A stretch of DNA of 39,974 nucleotides, from contig JAHEXJ010000011.1 of assembly GCA_023252155.1 (NCBI GenBank), forward strand, positions 1 through 39,974, given 5' to 3'. This stretch comes from Actinomycetes bacterium (GTDB lineage: Bacteria; Actinomycetota; Actinomycetes; Nanopelagicales; Nanopelagicaceae). Within the stretch, counting starts at the first letter, position 1. Every line of letters starts with the position of its first letter. The position numbers and the translations under genes were made by a program. Positions 1 to 8,033 of this stretch are shown one piece after another. Below the pieces are notes generated by a model. It saw nothing but the letters and a program-made list of their open reading frames with translations. It made no database searches and was not told the origin of the DNA.

Positions 1-81
1 TCCAGTTCCCAGCAAAGAATGGCCAGCGGTACCGTGGCCCCCATACTAATGCCATCTCCTGAATACCTTTAGGATTGCTGA
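1..81. other. Left edge; possible start of a divergent minus-strand gene
   Basis: No gene can be identified with confidence. A minus-strand reading frame could start at ATG 44 and run off the left edge; its first residues (MGATVPLAILCWEL) are hydrophobic and an AGGAG lies 11 bases upstream. This would be divergent from mshC. The plus-strand frames all stop before base 73 and do not resemble anything I know. The -10 box of mshC occupies 70-75. Confidence 0.2.
70..75 (+). promoter_or_regulatory. -10 box of mshC (leaderless pattern)
   Basis: TAGGAT fits TANNNT and sits exactly six bases before the ATG at 82, so transcription would begin at or next to the start codon. No Shine-Dalgarno sequence precedes the ATG and I see no clear -35. 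The same geometry recurs at other first-in-operon genes of the window. Confidence 0.55.
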
Positions 82-1323
82 ATGAATTCATGGGCGCAGG
101 TCTACCTCCCACCGATTGATTCCTCTTTCAATTTCTCCGCTTTGTATCTGAAGCACTCGTCAACTGGTCAAAATGTCGCGCTCCCCATCAAAGATGAATA
201 TCGAATGTATGTATGCGGAATTACGCCTTATGACGCCACCCATCTTGGACACGCTGCCACTTATATAACTTTCGATTTGGTGAATCGATATTTGACTGCA
301 ATGGGCAAGAAAGTCCATTTTGTCGAAAACGTCACTGACGTAGATGATCCGTTGCTCGAGCGGGCTACCCGAGACGGAGTCGATTGGAAGGATTTGGCTC
401 AGTCGCAGATAGATCTTTTCCGCGGAGATATGAGCGACCTTCACATTATTCCACCGCAGTACTTCATAGGTGCGGTTGAAGCTATCCCTCTTGTGATCGA
501 TGCGATTCAGGGCCTCCAAAAGAAAAACGCCGTTTACGCGGTTGACGAAGACCTGTATTTCACAGTGCACTCCGACCTGAAATTCGGATCACGGGCAAAC
601 CTTTCACAAGAGGAGATGCTCAAACTCTCTGCCGAGCGCGGTGGAGATCCCGCAAGATCGGGCAAACACGATCCCCTAGATGCACTTGTCTGGCTACACG
701 AACGAGCTGGCGAACCAAGTTGGCCCTCGATCCTGGGCCAAGGCAGACCCGGATGGCATATCGAGTGTTGCGCAATTGCACTTTCGTATCTTCCTGTCGC
801 TCACAAAGAAGAATTTCTCATAGACATTCAGGGAGGTGGCAACGATCTGCTTTTCCCACACCATGAAATGGGCGCCGCTCAGGCGACGGTGCTAAAAGGG
901 AAAGAATATGCGCGTCTGTATGTGCACGCAGGCTTAATCGGACTCGACGGCGAAAAAATGAGCAAGAGTTTGGGCAATCTGGTCTTCTTGTCTACTTTGG
1001 TTTCCGAAGGAGTCGATCCGATGGCCGTGCGCCTTGCCTTGATCTCCGAGCATTATTCTCTTGATCGAATGTGGAGCCACGAGCGACTAGATACCGCAAT
1101 ACAATTTTTGGATCGGTTGCGTTTGCTCATGTCCCGTCCGGAAGTGGCGCCCACAAAAACCGTCGTGCAAAAGGTAATCGATGCCCTATCAAACAACTTG
1201 GATACGCCAAGAGCTCTTGAAGTGTTGCGCGAGTGGTGCGATGAGACTGAAAGTGGAATGACCGGTGGGTCTGCGGGTGAGCTATCGCGAGCAATTGATT
1301 TACTTTTGGGTATCGCAATTTAG
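82..1323 (+). CDS. mshC: Cysteine:1D-myo-inosityl 2-amino-2-deoxy-alpha-D-glucopyranoside ligase
   Basis: MshC catalyses the ATP-dependent ligation of cysteine to GlcN-Ins, the penultimate step of mycothiol synthesis in the actinobacterial cytosol. The 413-residue protein is a class I cysteinyl-tRNA-synthetase-like enzyme. It carries YVCGITPYDATHLGHA (about 43-58, with zinc-ligand candidate Cys45 and the HxGH motif HLGH 54-57), the GWHIECC segment and KMSKS at 292-296. It ends soon after the catalytic core and lacks the tRNA-binding part of CysS, as expected for MshC. The start at 82 is supported by the N-terminus MNSWAQ, which resembles the MQSW start of MshC homologues, and by the -10 box at 70-75. 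It converges with the PAC2 gene, with only four bases between the stops. Mycothiol marks the organism as actinobacterial. Confidence 0.95.
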   Translation: MNSWAQVYLPPIDSSFNFSALYLKHSSTGQNVALPIKDEYRMYVCGITPYDATHLGHAATYITFDLVNRYLTAMGKKVHFVENVTDVDDPLLERATRDGVDWKDLAQSQIDLFRGDMSDLHIIPPQYFIGAVEAIPLVIDAIQGLQKKNAVYAVDEDLYFTVHSDLKFGSRANLSQEEMLKLSAERGGDPARSGKHDPLDALVWLHERAGEPSWPSILGQGRPGWHIECCAIALSYLPVAHKEEFLIDIQGGGNDLLFPHHEMGAAQATVLKGKEYARLYVHAGLIGLDGEKMSKSLGNLVFLSTLVSEGVDPMAVRLALISEHYSLDRMWSHERLDTAIQFLDRLRLLMSRPEVAPTKTVVQKVIDALSNNLDTPRALEVLREWCDETESGMTGGSAGELSRAIDLLLGIAI

Positions 1324-1327
1324 AAAA

Positions 1328-2170
1328 CTATTCGATGTTTCGGCGTCTCAAATATCGTTCAAATTCTCTTGCAATGGATTCACCTGTTGCCTCGGGCAAT
1401 TCGGTCTCGTCTTTCGAAGATTCAAGTTGTCGAATGTACTCGGCTAATTCGGTGTCCTCGCGAGCCATCTCATCCACTGCAGATTCCCATGCCTTGCTCT
1501 GCTCTTGCAGATCGCCCAGAGGAATTGAAATATTAAGAAAGTCTTCAAGAGCGTTTATCAGTGCGAGTGTTGCTTTTGGAGATGGAGGAGTAGAAGCGTA
1601 ATGAGGCAATGCCGCCCAGAGCGATATCGCATCTATTCCCCGACGTTGTGCCGCTTCCTGCAAAATTCCGAGGATCCCCGTAGGTCCTTCATATCGACTT
1701 ACTTCGACTCCGAGACGCTTGGCAATGTCTGGATGCGATCCGCTTCCGCTTACGGAAATAGGTCGCGTATGAGGCGTATCAGCAAGTAGGGATCCAACTG
1801 TGAGAATTTTCGAAACTTCTAAATCATCAGCCAAGTCCAGCAGGTCATTGGAAAAAGTCTTCCATTTCATAGAAGGTTCAAGGCCCTTTACGACAACAAT
1901 GTCAAAAGGAAATTGAGGGGTGAGAATTCCAAAGACCTCAGTCGTTGGCCAATTGATCTGTCTAACCTTTGAGTCATCAACGAATACAAAGGGACGATTA
2001 ACCTGAAAATCGTAGAAATCTTCAGGGTCAAAACGAGCGATTAGCGAGTTACCCCAAGTGTTCAGCAGATGAGATGCAGTTCCCGTGGCAGCCTCTCCAG
2101 CATCATTCCAGCCTCCAAATGCGAAGACCATGATTGGGGTTCGCAGGTGCGGAATGTGGAGAATCTCCAT
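1328..2170 (-). CDS. PAC2 family protein
   Basis: This 280-residue protein belongs to the PAC2 (proteasome assembly chaperone 2-like) family. The family signature is seen in the N-terminal AFGGWNDAGEAATG segment (about 17-30), VKGLEPSMKW in the middle, and the SLWAALPHY segment followed by an acidic helical C-terminus. Actinobacterial members are uncharacterised. The name comes from distant similarity to eukaryotic assembly chaperones and does not show a link to the bacterial proteasome. The gene is divergent from metH with about 25 bases between starts, and convergent with mshC. An mshC-PAC2-metH neighbourhood is also found in other actinobacteria (Rv2130c-Rv2125-Rv2124c region). The -10 box at 2177-2182 lies six bases before the ATG. 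Confidence 0.88.
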   Translation of the reverse strand: MEILHIPHLRTPIMVFAFGGWNDAGEAATGTASHLLNTWGNSLIARFDPEDFYDFQVNRPFVFVDDSKVRQINWPTTEVFGILTPQFPFDIVVVKGLEPSMKWKTFSNDLLDLADDLEVSKILTVGSLLADTPHTRPISVSGSGSHPDIAKRLGVEVSRYEGPTGILGILQEAAQRRGIDAISLWAALPHYASTPPSPKATLALINALEDFLNISIPLGDLQEQSKAWESAVDEMAREDTELAEYIRQLESSKDETELPEATGESIAREFERYLRRRNIE

Positions 2171-2176
2171 GACGCC

Positions 2177-2182
2177 ACCTTA
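2177..2182 (-). promoter_or_regulatory. -10 box of the PAC2 gene (leaderless pattern)
   Basis: Read on the minus strand this is TAAGGT, followed by six bases and the ATG at 2170. There is no Shine-Dalgarno sequence. It lies back to back with the probable metH -10 box in the same 25-base divergent spacer. Confidence 0.5.
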
Positions 2183-2185
2183 CGG

Positions 2186-2191
2186 TAACCT
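2186..2191 (+). promoter_or_regulatory. Probable -10 box of metH
   Basis: TAACCT is four bases before ATG 2196 and seven before ATG 2199. If it is the -10, the mRNA would be leaderless and begin at ATG 2199. An alternative box, TACGGT, is at 2181-2186. There is no space for a cobalamin or SAM riboswitch between the PAC2 start and metH. Confidence 0.4.
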
Positions 2192-2195
2192 TCGT

Positions 2196-5100
2196 ATGAT
2201 GATCACGCCGACAAAGACCTTGCGCCAGGCACTGGCCGAACGTACCGTGATCGCCGATGGGGCGATGGGAACAATGCTCCAGGCCGCCAATCCCACGATG
2301 GATGACTTCCAGGGTCATGAAGGATGCAACGAAATCCTCAATGTCAGCCGACCTGACATTGTTCGGGCAGTACATGAGGAATATCTAGCCGTTGGCGTTG
2401 ATGCGATCGAGACGAATACTTTTGGGGCGAACTGGGCCAATCTGGCTGAGTACGGAATTGAAGATCGCATTTACGAACTGGCCTACGCCGGAGCCGTACT
2501 TGCAAAACAGAGCGCCGACAAGTTTTCGACGGAGGATTGGCCAAGATATGTCATCGGCTCTCTAGGGCCGGGGACAAAATTACCCAGCCTTGGACATACA
2601 ACCTACGCAAAATTGCGCGATGCCTACTACACCGCGTCGAAAGGTCTGGTCGACGGTCACGCTGATGCCATCCTCGTTGAAACCGCGCAGGATCTCTTGC
2701 AAGCCAAAGCCGCCGTTAATGGGGCCCGCCAGGCTATAAGCGAGAGCGAGCGCGACGTAGTTCTCATAGCGCAAGTAACGGTGGAGACAACAGGAACGAT
2801 GCTTCTTGGCTCCGAGATAGGGGCAGCACTCAACGCGCTAGAACCCCTTGGCATTGATCTCATCGGTCTCAATTGTGCAACTGGTCCTGCCGAGATGTCC
2901 GAACATCTTCGCTACCTCAGCAAGTCAGCACGCATCGGCGTTTCGGTCATGCCAAACGCGGGTCTTCCAGTGCTTGGGCCCAACGGCGCCACCTACCCTC
3001 TAACTCCAAAGGAATTAGCGGCAGCACTTTCTGTATTTGTTCATGACTACGGAGTTTCGTTGGTCGGTGGATGTTGTGGCACAACCCCTGAGCACTTACG
3101 CGAAGTGGTTGGATCCCTCAAAGGAGTGGTCCCGGGAAAGCGTGATCCGAAGGTTGAAGCTGGCGTTTCATCCCTCTATCAATTCGTCCCATTTAGACAA
3201 GACCTCACCTATTTAGCAATCGGAGAACGGACCAATTCAAACGGTTCGAGAGCCTTTCGGGACGCACTTCTTGCCGAAGATTGGCAAGCTTGCGTTGAAA
3301 TCGCGCGCGATCAAATTCGCGATGGCGCACATTTGCTTGACCTCTCGGTTGACTACGTGGGTCGAAATGGCGCAGAGGATATGCGAGAAATCGCAAGCAG
3401 ATTTGCGACATCTTCAACTCTTCCCATCATGTTGGACTCCACTGAGGCCGCCGTCATAAAGGCCGGCTTAGAACAACTCGGCGGTCGCAGCGTGATCAAC
3501 TCAGTCAATTTCGAAGATGGCGATGGCCCAAATTCGCGTTATGCCAAAGTGATGCCTCTTGTTAAAGAGCACGGGGCGGCGGTCGTCGCATTGACAATTG
3601 ACGAGATAGGTCAGGCTCGAGATGCGGAGTGGAAGATTCGTGTGGCTAGACGCCTCATCGATGACTTAACTCAGAAATGGGATCTCAAGATCGAGGACAT
3701 CCTGATCGACTGCCTAACCTTCCCGATTGCCACTGGCCAAGAAGAAACAAGGCGCGACGGACTTGAAACACTGAACGCTATTAAGGCAATCAAGCAAGAA
3801 TTCCCAAATGTTCAGACGACACTTGGCGTCAGCAACGTTTCCTTTGGCCTAAACCCTGCGGCCCGTGTGGTGCTCAACTCGGTCTTCCTCCACGAGGCAG
3901 TTGAAGCGGGCATGGATTCAGCAATTGTTCATCCCTCAAAGATCACGCCAATGTCGCGCATAGAACCGCGACAAAGAGAAGTAGCACTAGATCTCATCTA
4001 CGACCGCCGACGTTTTGAAGATGGTCAATGCGTTTATGACCCCCTTTCGGTTTTCCTCGAACTTTTCGAGGGCGTGGAGATTGCATCAACTCGATTGACA
4101 CGAGCGGCCGAATTGTCAGCGCTGCCGCTCACAGAACGGCTCACCCGCCGAATCATTGATGGCGAAAAAGTTGGGCTTGAAGCAGATCTACAGTCGGGCC
4201 TCGACGAAGGCATGAAACCTCTCGACATAATCAATACCTTCCTTCTCGAAGGAATGAAAGTGGTCGGAGAATTATTCGGTAACGGGGAGATGCAACTTCC
4301 CTTTGTTCTGCAAAGCGCGGAAGTAATGAAATCTGCAGTGGCCTATCTCGAGCCGTTCATGGAGAAATTAAATGCCGATGGGCGAGGTGTAATCGTCCTT
4401 GCCACCGTGCGTGGTGACGTTCACGATATCGGAAAGAATTTAGTGGACATTATTCTTTCCAACAACGGCTACAAAGTAGTCAACATCGGAATTAAGCAGA
4501 CCATAAACCAGATCATCGACGCCGCAAGTGACTCGAATGCAGATGCAATCGGTATGAGCGGGTTACTGGTCAAGTCCACCGTCATCATGAAAGAGAACCT
4601 CGAAGAAATCACGACAAGAGGATTAGACCAAAAATGGCCCATCGTCCTTGGAGGAGCCGCACTTACACGTGCCTACGTCGAGCAGGATCTCGCCGGACAA
4701 TTTCCAGGCCAAGTGCGTTATGCCAGAGATGCCTTTGAAGGACTTCGATTGATGGATACGATCATGGCGATTAAGAGAGGTGAACCAGGCGCCGCACTTC
4801 CACCACTTCGCGAAAGGCGCGTACGAGCAGTCCCTGCCGCGAAGACCGTTGAGGAAATTGACACGAAGAGAAGTGATGTTGCAACAGACGTCGATATTCC
4901 ACCTCCGCCATTTTGGGGCAGTCGAATTATCAAGGGAGTGCCCCTTGCCGAGTACTCCGGAATGCTCGATGAGCGCGCTCTTTTTGTCGGCCAGTGGGGG
5001 CTAAAGGGTGCCCGCGGTGAATACGACGCAATGGCTGAATCTGAAGGTCGTCCGCGACTGCGCGCCCTTCTCAATGAAACTCTCGCACAAGGGTGGCTCA

Positions 5101-5690
5101 ATGCGGCTGTCGTCTATGGATATTTCCCATGCGTCAGCGAGGGCAATGACCTCATCATCCTTCACCATGAAGGTCCGCTCAAGGGTCAAGAGCGAACTCG
5201 ATTCACATTCCCTCGTCAATCTCGCGATCGACGGCTTTGCATCAGCGATTACTTTGCCTCAAAAGATTCGGGGCGCACAGATGTGGTTGCTTTTCATATC
5301 GTCACAATGGGGTCTGCAGTCAGCGAAGCCACCGCAAAACTATTCGCTGCTAATGCTTATCGTGAATACCTCGAACTCCATGGTCTTTCCGTCCAACTCA
5401 CGGAAGCCCTTGCTGAGCATTGGCATGCTCGAGTTCGCGAAGAACTCAACTATCGCAACGAAGATTCGCCCGAGCTGCAAGCCATCTTGGACCAAGGCTA
5501 TCGAGGGTCGCGCTATTCCTTTGGCTATCCAGCCTGCCCTGATCTCGAACAACAGGTTCAACTGTGCCAATTGCTTGAGCCTGAACGCATCGGAGTCGAA
5601 CTTTCAGAAGAGTTCCAGTTGCATCCAGAGCAATCGACGTCTGCAATAATCGTTCATCACCCAGAAGCAAAATATTTCAACGCAAACTAA
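2196..5690 (+). CDS. metH: Cobalamin-dependent methionine synthase
   Basis: MetH transfers the methyl group of 5-methyltetrahydrofolate to homocysteine through methylcobalamin. With the chosen start it has 1164 residues and all four modules. The homocysteine domain has zinc ligands Cys227 (GLNCATGP) and Cys293/Cys294 (GGCCGTTP). A pterin-binding domain follows (about 340-610). The cap and B12 domain has the base-off motif DVHDIG at 741-746, with His743 as cobalt ligand. The AdoMet reactivation domain forms the C-terminus and includes the RGSRYSFGYPACPDL segment. Homology begins at TLRQALAERTVIADGAMGT, which suits a start at 2196 or 2199. ATG 2169 has a GGAG seven bases upstream but would overlap the PAC2 start codon, and is less likely. 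The HAD gene follows after eight bases. Confidence 0.95.
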   Translation: MMITPTKTLRQALAERTVIADGAMGTMLQAANPTMDDFQGHEGCNEILNVSRPDIVRAVHEEYLAVGVDAIETNTFGANWANLAEYGIEDRIYELAYAGAVLAKQSADKFSTEDWPRYVIGSLGPGTKLPSLGHTTYAKLRDAYYTASKGLVDGHADAILVETAQDLLQAKAAVNGARQAISESERDVVLIAQVTVETTGTMLLGSEIGAALNALEPLGIDLIGLNCATGPAEMSEHLRYLSKSARIGVSVMPNAGLPVLGPNGATYPLTPKELAAALSVFVHDYGVSLVGGCCGTTPEHLREVVGSLKGVVPGKRDPKVEAGVSSLYQFVPFRQDLTYLAIGERTNSNGSRAFRDALLAEDWQACVEIARDQIRDGAHLLDLSVDYVGRNGAEDMREIASRFATSSTLPIMLDSTEAAVIKAGLEQLGGRSVINSVNFEDGDGPNSRYAKVMPLVKEHGAAVVALTIDEIGQARDAEWKIRVARRLIDDLTQKWDLKIEDILIDCLTFPIATGQEETRRDGLETLNAIKAIKQEFPNVQTTLGVSNVSFGLNPAARVVLNSVFLHEAVEAGMDSAIVHPSKITPMSRIEPRQREVALDLIYDRRRFEDGQCVYDPLSVFLELFEGVEIASTRLTRAAELSALPLTERLTRRIIDGEKVGLEADLQSGLDEGMKPLDIINTFLLEGMKVVGELFGNGEMQLPFVLQSAEVMKSAVAYLEPFMEKLNADGRGVIVLATVRGDVHDIGKNLVDIILSNNGYKVVNIGIKQTINQIIDAASDSNADAIGMSGLLVKSTVIMKENLEEITTRGLDQKWPIVLGGAALTRAYVEQDLAGQFPGQVRYARDAFEGLRLMDTIMAIKRGEPGAALPPLRERRVRAVPAAKTVEEIDTKRSDVATDVDIPPPPFWGSRIIKGVPLAEYSGMLDERALFVGQWGLKGARGEYDAMAESEGRPRLRALLNETLAQGWLNAAVVYGYFPCVSEGNDLIILHHEGPLKGQERTRFTFPRQSRDRRLCISDYFASKDSGRTDVVAFHIVTMGSAVSEATAKLFAANAYREYLELHGLSVQLTEALAEHWHARVREELNYRNEDSPELQAILDQGYRGSRYSFGYPACPDLEQQVQLCQLLEPERIGVELSEEFQLHPEQSTSAIIVHHPEAKYFNAN

Positions 5691-5698
5691 GGAATGTT

Positions 5699-6382
5699 TT
5701 GAATAAATCTACGACCACTTTCTTTACTGCCGTGCTCTTTGACATGGACGGGACATTGGTCGACACGGAACCAATGTGGTTGGCCTCCGAAATAGATTTG
5801 ATGAATCAATTTGGTTATGAATGGACGGAAGCAGACCAGGCAAATTGCTTGGGCGGTCCTTTGGATCGTGTTGGCCGATATATGTTCGACCTTGCCGGTG
5901 GAGTTAAGTCACCCGCTTTCTTCACCGACACTTTGATCTCAAAGATGGAACAACGTCTTCGATCTGGCGCACAACTTATGGAAGGTGCGCAAGAGATGAT
6001 GGCCCAATGCGAAGCGCTGAATCTGCCGATGGCCTTGGTTTCGGCAAGTCCTCGTGTGTTGGTCGATGCGGTCCTTGAAAATCTTGCCGGACACAATTTC
6101 GGAATCTCAATTTCCAGCGATGACGTGGAGCACGTCAAACCCGATCCAGAAGGGTATTTGAAGGCCGCAGAATTTCTGGGCGTTTCGATAGAGGATTGCT
6201 TGATACTTGAGGACTCGGTAACCGGGGTTACGGCGGCTCAAGCAAGCGGGGGAGTCGTCATTGCAATTCCCCATCTTGTAGCTATTTCAGAAGGAGAGCG
6301 ACTCCGCGTGGTTTCATCAGTCAGCGAGCTAACTCTAGACAAACTTACCGACGTCTACGCGGAGTTTGTATCTAATCGTTGA
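5699..6382 (+). CDS. HAD superfamily hydrolase (beta-phosphoglucomutase-like phosphatase)
   Basis: This 227-residue protein has all HAD motifs: motif I FDMDGTLVD with nucleophile Asp15 and acid/base Asp17, motif II LVSAS, the motif III lysine in VKPDP, and motif IV LEDSVTGV. The alpha-helical cap lies between motifs I and II, as in subfamily I phosphatases such as beta-phosphoglucomutase or phosphoglycolate phosphatase. The substrate cannot be told from sequence. The start is TTG at 5699 with AAGGAA just upstream; the ATG at 5694 is out of frame and meets a stop at once. It follows metH by eight bases and is probably co-transcribed. Its last 11 bases overlap the convergent RecB-family gene. 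Confidence 0.85.
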   Translation: MNKSTTTFFTAVLFDMDGTLVDTEPMWLASEIDLMNQFGYEWTEADQANCLGGPLDRVGRYMFDLAGGVKSPAFFTDTLISKMEQRLRSGAQLMEGAQEMMAQCEALNLPMALVSASPRVLVDAVLENLAGHNFGISISSDDVEHVKPDPEGYLKAAEFLGVSIEDCLILEDSVTGVTAAQASGGVVIAIPHLVAISEGERLRVVSSVSELTLDKLTDVYAEFVSNR

Positions 6383-7127
6383 ATGCAGGACAAATGCTCT
6401 TGAACGAGCACCAATCGCAAAGTCGAGAAGGCCGAGGCGTCCATTTGTTCTCGTTCATTGCTGCCTCGATTTCCTCGGAAATTCGAAGAAGAATCTTCTC
6501 AGTTGAAATCAAATCAGTCTCGCTTGGCGAATTGCGGAGCAACTGACCGCTTCCAAGGTAAATAAGCTGTAGAAGTCGTGGAATGACGCCCGTTGTGCGC
6601 CAATAAATTAAGGCGTAGACCCGTAACTGAAAGAGCGCTTTCTCCTCCCATGCCGGTTTTGGCGCCTTGCCGGTTTTGTAATCGACGATGCGCACTTCGC
6701 CACTCGAAGCGATATCCAATCGATCTACATACCCGTGAAGGTAAACGTCATCATTCAATTCCATTTCAAGATGAAGTTCTCGGTGCGTCGGTTCAAATGA
6801 ATTTGGCTCTTCCAAGTCGAAATAGTTCTGAAGCAAAGCTTCGGCCCGGTCTAACCACTCTTTAGAATCTGTAACCAACGATTCAAGTTCAGTCTTGGCG
6901 TCGAGTTGTTCGCGCCATCGCAGAGGAAGTATGTCTACCGCCGTTTGGAGAGTTCGGTCAGGCACTGGGGCGTCAAAGAGGTCTTCAAGTACCGAATGAA
7001 CCAAAGTTCCTCGCTCGGCATCAAGGCTTATTTTTTCTGGCAATTGATCGATAGCACGATATTTGTACAACTGAGGACAGTTAGAAAAATCATTGACGCG
7101 GCTAGGCGATAGCCGAATTTTGCTCAT
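6372..7127 (-). CDS. RecB family exonuclease (PD-(D/E)XK, iron-sulfur type)
   Basis: This 251-residue single-domain nuclease has the PD-(D/E)XK core: a histidine in GTLVHSVLEDLF, then VDRLDI and DYKTGKAPK with the catalytic Asp and Lys. Four cysteines frame the domain, Cys17 (FSNCPQLYKYRAI) and the C-terminal CDWCSFKSIC cluster, as in AddB- and Cas4-like nucleases with an Fe-S staple. The start at 7127 (MSKIRLSPSR) matches actinobacterial homologues, and a -10 box lies seven bases upstream; a longer reading to 7304 would run into trmI. In other actinobacteria the same gene sits divergently beside trmI and the proteasome locus. The biological role is unproven; DNA repair is likely. Confidence 0.88.
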   Translation of the reverse strand: MSKIRLSPSRVNDFSNCPQLYKYRAIDQLPEKISLDAERGTLVHSVLEDLFDAPVPDRTLQTAVDILPLRWREQLDAKTELESLVTDSKEWLDRAEALLQNYFDLEEPNSFEPTHRELHLEMELNDDVYLHGYVDRLDIASSGEVRIVDYKTGKAPKPAWEEKALFQLRVYALIYWRTTGVIPRLLQLIYLGSGQLLRNSPSETDLISTEKILLRISEEIEAAMNENKWTPRPSRLCDWCSFKSICPAFND

Positions 7128-7134
7128 GGAGGGC

Positions 7135-7140
7135 AAGATA
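7135..7140 (-). promoter_or_regulatory. -10 box of the RecB-family gene (leaderless pattern)
   Basis: TATCTT on the minus strand is followed by seven bases and ATG 7127. No ribosome binding site is present. Confidence 0.5.
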
Positions 7141-7166
7141 CTCTCCCAAGGCGGGGCAATCGCCTC

Positions 7167-7172
7167 TAAGAT
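7167..7172 (+). promoter_or_regulatory. -10 box of trmI-pafB-pafC (leaderless pattern)
   Basis: TAAGAT is followed by six bases and the GTG start at 7179. There is no Shine-Dalgarno sequence. The 51-base spacer to the divergent nuclease gene therefore seems to hold two leaderless promoters. Confidence 0.55.
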
Positions 7173-7178
7173 GCTCCC

Positions 7179-8033
7179 GTGTCTACTCCTGGATATTTCG
7201 AAGCCGGTGACCGAATCCAACTCACCGACTCCAAGGGGAAGCTTTACAGTTTTACTATCACCCCAGATAAAGAATGGCACACGCACAAAGGTTGGATCGT
7301 TCACAATGACCTCATCGGAATGCCAGAGGGTTCGGTCATTGAGACGACTGCGGGATTGAAATTCACTGCTTTCAAACCTCTGCTCTCCGATTATGTTCTG
7401 TCGATGCCTCGTGGAGCCACGATCGTCTACCCTAAGGATTCGGCTCTAATCGTCGGCTTCGCAGACATCTATCCGGGCGCACGCGTACTCGAAGCTGGGG
7501 TTGGCAGCGGGGCGCTCACGATTTCGCTTTTGCGTGCCGCCGGACCAACTGGCTTCGTTCATTCACTCGAACGACGAAGTGATTTCGCTGAGAATGCCAC
7601 ATCAAATGTCACCAATTATTTTGGCGGACTTCCAAGTAACTGGACTCTTGCCGTCGGCTCTTTACAAGACCAAGTTTTCGAGGGCTCGTTTGATCGTGTA
7701 ATCCTTGACATGTTGGCGCCGTGGGAATGCGTGGCTCTGGCCGCTGAAGTTCTACGACCTGGGGGAGTCTTTCTGGCTTACGTTGCGACCACAACGCAAT
7801 TGTCTGCAACAGCCGAGGCACTCAAGGACGATGGCCATTTCACTGAACCCGAGAGCAGCGAGTCATTGGTTCGCGGTTGGCATCACGAAGGTTTGGCCGT
7901 GCGGCCCCAACACCGAATGATCGGCCACACTGGCTTTCTAATTCAGTCTAGGCGGATGGCCCCCGGAGTCGAAGTGCTAGCTAGACGACGTCGGCCCTCA
8001 AAGGGGAGTTACGATGGCATCGCGCAAGAATGA
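7179..8033 (+). CDS. trmI: tRNA (adenine-58-N1)-methyltransferase
   Basis: TrmI methylates A58 in the T-loop of tRNA. The 284-residue protein has an N-terminal beta domain (EAGDRIQLTDSKGK) and a class I AdoMet-binding fold with VLEAGVGSGALT (motif I, about 99-110) and DRVILDMLAPW (motif IV). The C-terminus is arginine-rich (ARRRRPSKG). Start GTG 7179 follows the -10 box at 7167-7172. In most actinobacteria this gene leads the arc-dop-pup-prcBA-pafA-pafBC cluster; here its 3' end overlaps pafB by 20 bases and no proteasome genes intervene. Confidence 0.93.
   Translation: MSTPGYFEAGDRIQLTDSKGKLYSFTITPDKEWHTHKGWIVHNDLIGMPEGSVIETTAGLKFTAFKPLLSDYVLSMPRGATIVYPKDSALIVGFADIYPGARVLEAGVGSGALTISLLRAAGPTGFVHSLERRSDFAENATSNVTNYFGGLPSNWTLAVGSLQDQVFEGSFDRVILDMLAPWECVALAAEVLRPGGVFLAYVATTTQLSATAEALKDDGHFTEPESSESLVRGWHHEGLAVRPQHRMIGHTGFLIQSRRMAPGVEVLARRRRPSKGSYDGIAQE

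Noticed and set aside
2171-2195. Cobalamin or SAM riboswitch before metH
   Set aside because: Only about 25 bases separate the PAC2 and metH starts, far too few.
5008-5649. Long frame of 213 codons on the plus strand inside metH
   Set aside because: It is an out-of-frame shadow of the conserved AdoMet domain of metH, with no family features.
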